Shown one piece after another: positions 12,879 to 19,119 of a stretch of DNA of 20,122 nt (position 1 is the first letter of the stretch; each line of letters begins with the position of its first letter). The notes under the pieces are model-generated. The model had not been told where the DNA came from. It was given only the letters and a program-made list of their open reading frames with translations, and did no database searches. This stretch comes from Marmoricola sp. (GTDB lineage Bacteria > Actinomycetota > Actinomycetes > Propionibacteriales > Nocardioidaceae). The DNA lies in NCBI GenBank assembly GCA_030151765.1, contig JASLCW010000283.1, positions 1 to 20,122 of the forward strand, in the 5' to 3' direction. The translations under genes and the position numbers were made by a program.

Positions 12879-12884
12879 GTACCC
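12879..12884 (-). promoter_or_regulatory. GGGTAC -10-like element of the mgtC-like gene
   Basis: On the minus strand GGGTAC ends 9 nt before ATG 12869, the spacing seen at three other genes here. No GNNT is found at 14-16 nt; the nearest is GTCA at 16. The whole gap to the divergent lgt-like gene is only 46 bp, so the two promoters must overlap or abut. Confidence 0.42.
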
Positions 12885-12915
12885 ACTCGGGACCGATGGC
12901 TGACATCCTGCTTGC

Positions 12916-13713
12916 ATGATCGTGCGGATCGGGCCCTTCGACGCCCACGGGTTGTTCGTCGGTCTCGGCGTGCTCGCTGCCGCGGTCGTCTTCGTCGTCG
13001 AGGCACGGCGTCGGGGGAATACGGACGAACGCCTCTTCGCCGTCGTGGCGGGAGCCCTCGTCGGTGGTGCGATCTTCATGCGCCTCGGAACGTGGATGCA
13101 GCACATCGACCTGCGCGACAACGCGAGCATCACCGAGCAGTGGCTCTACGGCAATCGCAGCATCCTGGGCGGGCTCTTCGGTGCCTGGCTCGGGGTGCAC
13201 GTCGCGAAGAGGCTGTGCGGCTACAAGCTCCGCACCGGCGACCTCTTCGCGCCGGCGGTGGCACTCGGCATGGCCGTCGGCCGGATCGGCTGCTTCCTCA
13301 CCGAGAAGCCCGGGACCCCGACCGGCCACGGATGGGGGATCACGCTGAGCCCGGCGGCCGCGGCGCGCGTCGACGCTCCGGCCGGCGTACCGCTGCATCC
13401 GTCCTTCCTCTACGAGATCGCCTTCCAGCTCGCCGCCTTCTGCCTGCTGTGGTTCTGGATCAGGCATCGGGCGATCGCTCCGGGTGAGACGCTGACGCTG
13501 TACGTCGCGGCGTACGCCGTCTTCCGCTTCCTCGTGGAATTCGTGCGGGGCAACGAGGTCGCCTGGCACGGTCTGACCAGGCCGCAACTCGTGCTCGCCG
13601 TCACGATTCCGCTGCTCGCGATCAGGATCGCGCTGCAGTGGCGCAAGGGTGCCTTCGACGGGCTCTTCTCCCGGACCGGGACCGAACCGACACCAGTGGA
13701 GGTGGCCTCATGA
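12916..13713 (+). CDS. Lgt-fold membrane protein (prolipoprotein diacylglyceryl transferase family, divergent)
   Basis: This 265-residue, seven-helix membrane protein belongs to the Lgt family: VGRIGCFLTE (121-130), HPSFLYE (161-167) and YAVFRFLVEFVRG (200-212). Tyr200, Arg204, Glu208 and Arg211 match the E. coli Y235-R239-E243-R246 set, and Arg123 matches R143. However, positions aligned with E. coli Tyr26, His103 (HGGL) and Asn146 are His11, Leu84 (LGGL) and Cys126. Tyr26 and Asn146 are reported as essential in E. coli Lgt, so this is probably not the housekeeping enzyme. Lgt moves a diacylglyceryl group from phosphatidylglycerol; a related lipid-head-group reaction or lipid binding is plausible. 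Its stop overlaps the radical SAM start as ATGA (13710-13713). No ribosome binding site is visible for ATG 12916. Confidence 0.85.
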   Translation: MIVRIGPFDAHGLFVGLGVLAAAVVFVVEARRRGNTDERLFAVVAGALVGGAIFMRLGTWMQHIDLRDNASITEQWLYGNRSILGGLFGAWLGVHVAKRLCGYKLRTGDLFAPAVALGMAVGRIGCFLTEKPGTPTGHGWGITLSPAAAARVDAPAGVPLHPSFLYEIAFQLAAFCLLWFWIRHRAIAPGETLTLYVAAYAVFRFLVEFVRGNEVAWHGLTRPQLVLAVTIPLLAIRIALQWRKGAFDGLFSRTGTEPTPVEVAS

Positions 13714-15308
13714 CCGGGCGCGGACCGGGGATGCCCCTGCGGGAGGACCGCATCCACCGTTACGTCAATGCCTTCTGTCCCTTGTGCCACGAGGAGGACC
13801 CGCAGCGGCCGCTCGCCGAGGTACGCCGGCTCTCCGGGCACCTCGCGATCCGCGAGGACCGGGTCTGGCTGGAGCGCGGCTGCCCCGATCACGGACTGGT
13901 CCGCACCCTGTACGACGAGTCGCCGGAGATCCTGCGCTACCTGGAGCAGTGGACGGCGCCGACGAAGGTGCACACTCCCGACCGCCCCGGCAATTTCGCA
14001 CCCGTCCCCGCCGCCTATCTCGACGGCCTGCCCGAGACGCAGACGCAGCACACCTGCATCCTGCTCGAGGACCTGCTCGACCACTGCAATCTCAAATGCC
14101 CGACCTGTTTCGCGGCCTCGGCGCCTTCGCTGGCTTCGGTGGTCCCGCTCGCCGACGTACTGGCGAGCATCGACACCCGGCTCTCCAGGGAGAACGGCCG
14201 CATCGACGTCCTGATGCTCTCCGGTGGCGAGCCGACGCTGTACCCCTGGCTCGCCGAACTCCTCGACGCCGTCGCCGAGCGGCCGATCGTGCGCGTGCTG
14301 GTCAACACCAACGGACTCCAGATCGCCCAGGACGACGAGCTGCTGGGCCTGCTGACGCGTCATCGCGCGCGTGTCGAGGTCTATCTGCAGTACGACGGCG
14401 AATCCGCCGAGGCGTCCACCTTCCATCGCGGCGCGGACATCCGGCGCTTCAAGGAGCAGGCTGTCGAGCGCCTGTCCGCGAACGGCATCTTCACCACCCT
14501 GACGATGACTGCGATGCTCGGTGTCAACGACGACGAGATCGGTTTCGTGGTCAAGCGGGCGCTGGACACGCCGTACGTCGGTGGTGTGACGATCCAGCCC
14601 GTCTTCGGCTCGGGACGCAACAGCGGCATCGATCCGCTCGACCGGCTGACGCACACCGGCGTACTCGCGCGGCTCGAGGAGCAGACCGCGGGTGAGGTGA
14701 CCTGGCGGGACCTGACCGCCTTGCCCTGCAGTCACCCGCACTGCTGCTCCGTCGGCTACCTGCTGCGTGACGACTCGGGCAGCTGGCGTTCGCTGACCAC
14801 GCTCGTCGGGCACGACCGGCTCAAGCAATGGCTCGACCTCGAGCCCGACGTACTCGCGAACCGGATCGCCGACGATGCGCTGCCGGAGGCGCTGAAGGGC
14901 GTCGTACGACAATCGCTGCTGGATCTGCTCAGCGAGCAGTCCTCGCTCTCGCATCCGTCGATGAGCAGCATCTGGCGGGACATCTGCACGAACTGCGATC
15001 TCGGCATCGGCACGCTCACGGCCCTGGTCGCGGGCAAGGTGCCGGGGCAGCGCAAGCGCCTGCGCGCGATGCTCGGGGAGCGGGTGCTGCGCGTCACCGT
15101 GAAGCCCTTCATGGACATGAACACGATGATCGAGGAGCGGCTCACGCAGTGCTGTGTGCATGTGGCCACCGTGAACGCCGATCGCGAGGACGGGTCCGGA
15201 GGGCACCAGTGCGCGCCCTTCTGCGCCGTACAGGCCTGGGCGCCCCTGTCCGCCACCAGGATCAGCACCAGCATCGGCCTGCCGTTGACGGAGGTGTCCC
15301 ATGACTGA
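13710..15308 (+). CDS. Radical SAM protein resembling archaeal tetraether lipid synthase (Tes/MJ0619-like)
   Basis: The 532-residue protein starts at ATG 13710 with GGAGG at 13698-13702. An N-terminal rubredoxin-like segment has C23 and C26 (FCPLC) and C58/H61 (CPDHG). The radical SAM core has the CX3CX2C cluster ligands C126, C130 and C133 (CNLKCPTC), SGGEPT at 171-176 and VNTNG. The C-terminal third has more cysteines: PCSHPHCC (C340, C345, C346), ICTNC, and a FMD-x-n-CCVHVAT ... CAPFCA ending. This layout parallels the MJ0619/Tes family, whose archaeal member joins lipid tails C-C to make tetraethers using several Fe-S clusters. By analogy this enzyme may couple or modify acyl or alkyl chains in the membrane. 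The specific reaction is inference; it could be another multi-cluster radical SAM enzyme of the same architecture. Confidence 0.85.
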   Translation: MTGRGPGMPLREDRIHRYVNAFCPLCHEEDPQRPLAEVRRLSGHLAIREDRVWLERGCPDHGLVRTLYDESPEILRYLEQWTAPTKVHTPDRPGNFAPVPAAYLDGLPETQTQHTCILLEDLLDHCNLKCPTCFAASAPSLASVVPLADVLASIDTRLSRENGRIDVLMLSGGEPTLYPWLAELLDAVAERPIVRVLVNTNGLQIAQDDELLGLLTRHRARVEVYLQYDGESAEASTFHRGADIRRFKEQAVERLSANGIFTTLTMTAMLGVNDDEIGFVVKRALDTPYVGGVTIQPVFGSGRNSGIDPLDRLTHTGVLARLEEQTAGEVTWRDLTALPCSHPHCCSVGYLLRDDSGSWRSLTTLVGHDRLKQWLDLEPDVLANRIADDALPEALKGVVRQSLLDLLSEQSSLSHPSMSSIWRDICTNCDLGIGTLTALVAGKVPGQRKRLRAMLGERVLRVTVKPFMDMNTMIEERLTQCCVHVATVNADREDGSGGHQCAPFCAVQAWAPLSATRISTSIGLPLTEVSHD

Positions 15309-15597
15309 CCCGCGCATCGTCCAGCCGCAACGCGTGGAGACCGAGGTCTTCGATCCGCTGCGGCTGTGTGTCTTCGCGACGATCGCGCTGATCTCGTGGC
15401 TCGCCGGCCCGGTCGCGGTCGCGGTCTTCGCCGGGATCGGATTCGCCGGCTACCTGCGCGCACGTCGCGCGGGACTGCTGCGCTCGCGCTGCAAGCTGGG
15501 TGACACGAGGATCGTCTTGCTCTATCTTGCGATTCTCATCGTGTGCGGAATCGCCGGCACGGTCGTCGCCTTCGGGGGAGGTCACCTCGGTGTCTGA
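15301..15597 (+). CDS. Small two-helix membrane protein of the radical SAM operon
   Basis: The 98-residue product starts at ATG 15301 with GGAGG at 15290-15294 (6-nt spacing), overlapping the radical SAM stop by 8 bp. After a polar N-terminus (~20 residues) there are hydrophobic helices at ~22-48 and ~71-92, with a basic loop between them (LRARRAGLLRSRCK). No family is recognised. The overlap and strong ribosome binding site place it in the same operon, where it may anchor or assist the radical SAM or Lgt-like protein at the membrane. Confidence 0.78.
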   Translation: MTDPRIVQPQRVETEVFDPLRLCVFATIALISWLAGPVAVAVFAGIGFAGYLRARRAGLLRSRCKLGDTRIVLLYLAILIVCGIAGTVVAFGGGHLGV

Positions 15598-15949
15598 CAA
15601 GCCGCCGCCCGGCCCACCGCCTCCGCCGCCGTCGTACCCGGCGATGCCCCCGGTCTCGGGCGGACCGCCTCCGGAGAAGGAGACCTGGAAACTCTGGGTC
15701 GGGATCGGGCTCGCGGTGCCCTATCTGCTGGTGATCGGCGTGCTCACCGGCCTGGTGGGCCGCGCCGATGCCGGCGCCGCGACGATCGTCGCGCTGATCG
15801 GCTTCGTAGCCCCGATCGGGCTGCTCTTCCCGAGCCGGACCGTGAAATTCGGCCTTGGTCTGTTGATCGGGTACGCCGCGCTCGTGGTGATCGGTGCCGG
15901 TGCCTGCATCGCGCTCTTCGCCACCAGCGTGAACGGCATCGGCGGCTGA
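15590..15949 (+). CDS. Proline-rich membrane protein, last gene of the radical SAM operon
   Basis: GTG 15590 overlaps the previous stop by 8 bp and follows a GGGGGAGG (15574-15581) ribosome binding site, giving 119 residues. Residues ~4-35 are a proline-rich cytosolic segment (PPPGPPPPPPSYP), followed by three hydrophobic helices at ~43-65, ~70-88 and ~92-112. Such proline-rich plus multi-helix small proteins are common in actinobacteria and have no established role. The overlap with upstream genes argues that it works with them. Confidence 0.75.
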   Translation: MSDKPPPGPPPPPPSYPAMPPVSGGPPPEKETWKLWVGIGLAVPYLLVIGVLTGLVGRADAGAATIVALIGFVAPIGLLFPSRTVKFGLGLLIGYAALVVIGAGACIALFATSVNGIGG

Positions 15950-15967
15950 GGACGGTCGTGTCTGATT

Positions 15968-15983
15968 TCCGCTAGAAAGCGGA
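15968..15983. promoter_or_regulatory. Small inverted repeat with an Ada-box-like half
   Basis: TCCGCT (15968-15973) and AGCGGA (15978-15983) are perfectly inverted around AGAA. It may be a weak terminator of the preceding operon. Alternatively, the AAAGCGGA within it differs in one base from the AAAGCGCA Ada box of E. coli and lies 25 bp before the Ada-AlkA start, so it could be an operator. Confidence 0.35.
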
Positions 15984-16007
15984 CCGGGCAGCAGGCAGGA
16001 TCGAGGC

Positions 16008-17441
16008 ATGAGCCGCTTCGACCACACCGACGCAAACGCGTGCTACCGCGTGCTTCGCGGTCGCGACCGTCGCTTCGACGGGGTCTTCTACGTGGCTGTC
16101 CGCACCACCGGCATCTATTGCCGGCCGAGCTGTCCGGCGATCACGCCCAAGCGCGCCAATGTCAGCTTCCATCCGAGCGCCGCGGCGGCGCAGCAGGCCG
16201 GCTACCGCGCCTGCAAGCGTTGCCTGCCCGATGCCACGCCGGGCTCGCCCGAGTGGGATCTCGCCGCCGACCTCGCCGGCCGCGCGATGCGGCTGATCGC
16301 CGACGGGACGATCGAACGCGACGGTGTCACGGGTCTCGCTACGCGGCTCGGCTACTCGGAACGGCAGCTCAATCGCCTGCTGACGCAGACCTTCGGCGCC
16401 GGGCCGCTCGCGCTGGCCCGATCGCGCCGGGCACAGGCCGCACGCGTGCTGATCGAGACCTCGCAGCTCTCCTTCGCCGACATCGCCTTCGCGGCCGGCT
16501 TCTCCAGCATCCGCCAGTTCAACGACACGGTCCGCGAGGTCTACGACTCGACGCCCACCAAGCTACGCGGACGTCGTACGACGGGAGCCGCGGGAAGCAT
16601 CGCCGCACGGATCGCCGTACGTGAACCCTTCGACGGTGAAGCGCTCCTCGACTTCCTCGCCCTGCGGGCGATTCCCCGTGTCGAGTCGATCGCCGACGGT
16701 GTCTATGAACGCACGCTGCTGCTGCCGCACGGAGTCGGGGTGGTGCGTGCCCAACTCACGAATCGCCCCGCGGGTCAGGTGCCGACCACGTTCACGCTCG
16801 CCGATGCCCGCGATCTCGCGCCGGCGGTGGAGCGCACCCGCCGGATGCTCGACGCGGACGCGGACCCGATCGCCGTCGACACCGTTCTCGGCGCCGATCC
16901 CGCGCTCGCGCCGAGCGTCGCCGCTCACCCGGGACTCCGTGTCCCCGGACATGTCGACGGTGTCGAGGTGGCGTGCCGGGCGGTGCTCGGCCAGCAGGTG
17001 AGCGTCGCCGGCGCGCGCACCCTCGCCGGCCGCCTCGTCGGCGCACTCGGCACCGACCTCGGACTGGAGCACCCCGGCGTCGTCGACCGGGTCTTCCCGA
17101 CGGCGGCCGCCTTGCGCGAGATCGATCCGGAGTCGATCGCGATGCCGCGTGCCCGCGGGCGGGCACTGGCTGCGCTGATGGCAGCGATCGACGACGGCGA
17201 GGTGGTGCTCGATCGCAGTGCCGATCGTGCCGACGTACGGACCGCGCTGCTCGCCGTACCGGGCATCGGGCCGTGGACGGCGGACTACATCGCGATGCGC
17301 GCGCTCGGCGACCCCGACGTCTTCCTCTCAACCGATCTCGGCGTCCTGCGCGCGGGGCCGGTCGATCCTGAGCAATGGCGGCCCTGGCGGTCCTACGGAC
17401 TGATGCACCTCTGGGCCGCACCCATCACCAAGGAGGCATAA
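16008..17441 (+). CDS. alkA: Ada-AlkA fusion: methylphosphotriester-sensing regulator and DNA-3-methyladenine glycosylase
   Basis: The 477-residue protein has three parts. Residues ~6-80 are the Ada zinc domain with C38, C42, C69 and C72 at the same positions as in E. coli Ada, where C38 accepts methyl groups from phosphotriesters. Residues ~85-185 are an AraC-type helix-turn-helix (GYSERQLNRLL, then FADIAFAAGFSSIRQFN). The remainder is AlkA-like: an N-terminal subdomain and an HhH-GPD fold with VPGIGPWTADYIAMRALGDP and the catalytic Asp in LSTDLGV. It would sense alkylation, activate repair genes and excise alkylated bases, as in other actinobacterial AdaA-AlkA fusions. It stops 1 nt before the ogt GTG, so the two form an adaptive-response operon, and it probably activates its own transcription. 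Confidence 0.93.
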   Translation: MSRFDHTDANACYRVLRGRDRRFDGVFYVAVRTTGIYCRPSCPAITPKRANVSFHPSAAAAQQAGYRACKRCLPDATPGSPEWDLAADLAGRAMRLIADGTIERDGVTGLATRLGYSERQLNRLLTQTFGAGPLALARSRRAQAARVLIETSQLSFADIAFAAGFSSIRQFNDTVREVYDSTPTKLRGRRTTGAAGSIAARIAVREPFDGEALLDFLALRAIPRVESIADGVYERTLLLPHGVGVVRAQLTNRPAGQVPTTFTLADARDLAPAVERTRRMLDADADPIAVDTVLGADPALAPSVAAHPGLRVPGHVDGVEVACRAVLGQQVSVAGARTLAGRLVGALGTDLGLEHPGVVDRVFPTAAALREIDPESIAMPRARGRALAALMAAIDDGEVVLDRSADRADVRTALLAVPGIGPWTADYIAMRALGDPDVFLSTDLGVLRAGPVDPEQWRPWRSYGLMHLWAAPITKEA

Positions 17442-17442
17442 A

Positions 17443-17952
17443 GTGACCACGACACTGGAGGAAACGAGCATGTGGACGACGACGGATTCGCCGATCGGCG
17501 AGTTGCGCATCGTCGCCGACCACGATGCGATCATCGCGATCGAGTTCAGTCCCTTCCGCGGGCTGACCGACGGCCGCCCCATCGGCGAGCGCACGGACGA
17601 CGACCCGCTGCTTCGCGAGGCGGTCGCACAGTTGCGGGCCTATTTCGCCCGTGATCTGCGTGCCTTCGAACTCCCGCTGGCGCCGCGCGGTTCCGGCTTC
17701 CAGCAGCAGGTCTGGGACCAACTGCAGAAGATCGAGTACGGCGAGACCGCGTCGTACGGCGAGATCGCACGGCGACTCGGCAAGACCAACGCGGCCTCCC
17801 GGGCGGTCGGCCTGGCCAATGGCAGCAATCCGATTCCCATCGTGATTCCGTGTCACCGGGTGATCGGTGCGGACGGCTCGCTCACGGGTTACGCCGGGGG
17901 AGTCGAGCGCAAGCAGACACTCCTGGAGCTGGAGCAGGACGCGCTCTTCTGA
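17443..17952 (+). CDS. ogt: Methylated-DNA-[protein]-cysteine S-methyltransferase (Ogt type)
   Basis: The 169-residue suicide repair protein has the acceptor C137 in IPCHRV, preceded by YGEIARRLGKTNAASRAVG (DNA-binding helix-turn-helix with the arginine finger). It removes methyl groups from O6-methylguanine in DNA. Two starts are equally credible: GTG 17443, with AGGAGG at 17431-17436, and ATG 17470, with GGAGG at 17457-17461 (160 residues). It lies directly after the Ada-AlkA fusion in one operon; together they supply direct reversal and base excision of alkylation damage. Confidence 0.95.
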   Translation: MTTTLEETSMWTTTDSPIGELRIVADHDAIIAIEFSPFRGLTDGRPIGERTDDDPLLREAVAQLRAYFARDLRAFELPLAPRGSGFQQQVWDQLQKIEYGETASYGEIARRLGKTNAASRAVGLANGSNPIPIVIPCHRVIGADGSLTGYAGGVERKQTLLELEQDALF

Positions 17953-18119
17953 GGCTGCATCTGGTTCGGGTATTCCGGGCGCACGGGGCTGCTCTCGGTT
18001 ACGCGCGGCTGGCGGGTCGCCCTGGTCTTCCGGTCACCGGTCAAAGCGGCAGCGACGGGGGCAGGCCGCCGCTCGGTTGCGGTTTGCTCCCGGCTCGCGG
18101 CTACGAGTCACACTGGCCT
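17953..18119. other. Convergent intergenic segment, no gene seen
   Basis: First half of the 343-bp gap between ogt and the IclR regulator. No credible gene is seen on either strand. The minus strand is open in one frame with Arg/Pro-rich peptide sequence and no start or ribosome binding site. A tandem CCGGTCA repeat lies near 18031-18044. The sequence reminds me of non-coding filler repeated in some Nocardioides-type genomes, but I cannot confirm that here. Confidence 0.35.
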
Positions 18120-18283
18120 CAGGTTTCCCATGTGACCAACCGAGATCATCAGCTGGCGAAGTCAGCGATGGTCGATAGGCACTCTCGCCGATCACGCTGC
18201 GAACATCACACAACAAGCTGGTGCATCACCTGCGATGCATCGTGTGTGCAGCACCAACTTCGATGGATCACATGGGAAACCTG
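18120..18283. repeat. 164-bp element bounded by 16-bp perfect inverted repeats
   Basis: CAGGTTTCCCATGTGA (18120-18135) is exactly inverted as TCACATGGGAAACCTG (18268-18283), 132 bp apart, and weaker similarity continues about 8 bases inward. The enclosed DNA is about 55% G+C, clearly below its neighbours. No transposase and no target-site duplication are visible. It could be a MITE-like relic, a structured RNA, or a terminator region between convergent genes. Confidence 0.5.
18215..18260. repeat. 46-bp imperfect palindrome nested in the inverted-repeat element
   Basis: The segment is symmetric about 18237/18238: 17 of 23 base pairs are complementary, with perfect blocks at the centre (CGATGCATCG, 18233-18242) and near the ends (TGGTGC/GCACCA). 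It is not concentric with the outer 16-bp repeats. In either strand's RNA it would fold into a long hairpin. Confidence 0.5.
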
Positions 18284-18295
18284 TGACGGACGTGA

Positions 18296-19018
18296 CTACT
18301 CCGCGGCGGCGCGGCGCAGCGACTCGGAGAGCCGCTCGGCGGCGGCCAGGACGGCGGGGGCGTGCATGCGCCCCGGCTGGCGGGTGAGTCGTTCGAGGGG
18401 GCCGGAGACGGAGACGGCGGCGATGATCTTGCCGCTGGGGGAGCGGACCGGCGCGGACACCGAGGCGACGCCTTGCTCGCGCTCGCTGATCGACTGAGCC
18501 CAGCCGCGGCGGCGGATCCCGGCGAGGGCGGTCGCGGAGAAGGCGGCATTCTGCAGGCCGCGGTGCATCCGGTCCGGGTCCTCCCAGGCCAGCAGTACCT
18601 GCGCGGCGGAACCGGCACGCATGGTCAGTTGCGAGCCGACCGGGATGGTGTCGCGCAGGCCGGAGGGGCGTTCGGCGGCGGCGACGCAGACGCGGTAGTC
18701 GCCCTGGCGGCGCCACAACTGGGCGGACTCGCCGGTGATGTCGCGGAGCCGGGCCAGGACCGGTCCGGCGGCGGCGAGCAGTCGGTCCTCACCGGCGGCG
18801 GCGGACAACTCGGCGAGACGCGGCCCGAGCATGAAGCGTCCCTGCATGTCGCGCGCCACCAGACGGTGGTGCTCGAGGGCGACGGCGAGCCGGTGCGCGG
18901 TCGGCCGGGCGAGGCCGGTGCCGGCCACGAGTCCGGCCAGGGTCGCCGGTCCGGACTCGAGTGCGGTGAGCACGAGAGCTGCCTTGTCGAGTACGCCGAC
19001 GCCGCTGGAGTTGTCCAT
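18296..19018 (-). CDS. ndgR: IclR-family transcriptional regulator (NdgR/LtbR type)
   Basis: ATG 19018 gives 240 residues, the usual length. The start MDNSSGVGVLDKAALVLTAL, the winged helix-turn-helix (ATLAGLVAGTGLARPTAHRL), then RFMLGPRLAEL and the IclR effector domain with GSQLTMRAGSAAQVLLAW and GVASVSAPVRSPSGKIIAAV match the highly conserved actinobacterial regulator NdgR (LtbR in Corynebacterium). These repress or modulate leuCD and other amino acid genes. Here it is divergent from leuC with a 101-bp gap, the classic arrangement. A candidate operator lies at 19034-19048. Confidence 0.93.
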   Translation of the reverse strand: MDNSSGVGVLDKAALVLTALESGPATLAGLVAGTGLARPTAHRLAVALEHHRLVARDMQGRFMLGPRLAELSAAAGEDRLLAAAGPVLARLRDITGESAQLWRRQGDYRVCVAAAERPSGLRDTIPVGSQLTMRAGSAAQVLLAWEDPDRMHRGLQNAAFSATALAGIRRRGWAQSISEREQGVASVSAPVRSPSGKIIAAVSVSGPLERLTRQPGRMHAPAVLAAAERLSESLRRAAAE

Positions 19019-19033
19019 ATGCCAATACTGCCG

Positions 19034-19048
19034 TCTCATTGATTGGGA
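19034..19048. promoter_or_regulatory. Candidate NdgR/LtbR operator in the ndgR-leuC intergenic region
   Basis: TCTCA-TTGAT-TGGGA is an inverted repeat with one mismatch in the arms, 16 bp upstream of the ndgR start and upstream of the leuC promoter region. A TAGGGT at 19058-19063 could be the leuC -10 element. The position fits repression of leuC and autoregulation, but the sequence match to known sites is from general knowledge only. Confidence 0.4.
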
Positions 19049-19119
19049 TGCAAGGGGTAGGGTGTGAGACGTCGTCCACACAGGGCGGCGACTCGCGAAG
19101 AACGTGGCGGAGGAGAGAC

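Noticed and set aside
12879..12915. GGTACC near 12878-12883 read on the plus strand as a promoter for the lgt-like gene
   Set aside because: On the plus strand the hexamer is CGGTAC, over 30 nt from the ATG and without a -35 match; it fits the minus-strand mgtC-like gene better.
12136..13587. 483-codon minus-strand open frame across the 60-residue gene, the mgtC-like gene and the lgt-like gene
   Set aside because: It crosses two well-supported genes on different strands and a hairpin, and shows Arg/Pro/His-rich shadow composition.
13410..15317. 635-codon minus-strand open frame opposite the radical SAM gene
   Set aside because: It lacks recognisable domains and mirrors GC-rich third positions of the plus-strand gene, whose cysteine motifs, ribosome binding site and overlaps are convincing.
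16792..17421. 209-codon minus-strand open frame within the Ada-AlkA gene
   Set aside because: It is an Arg-rich shadow of the HhH-GPD domain; nothing supports translation.
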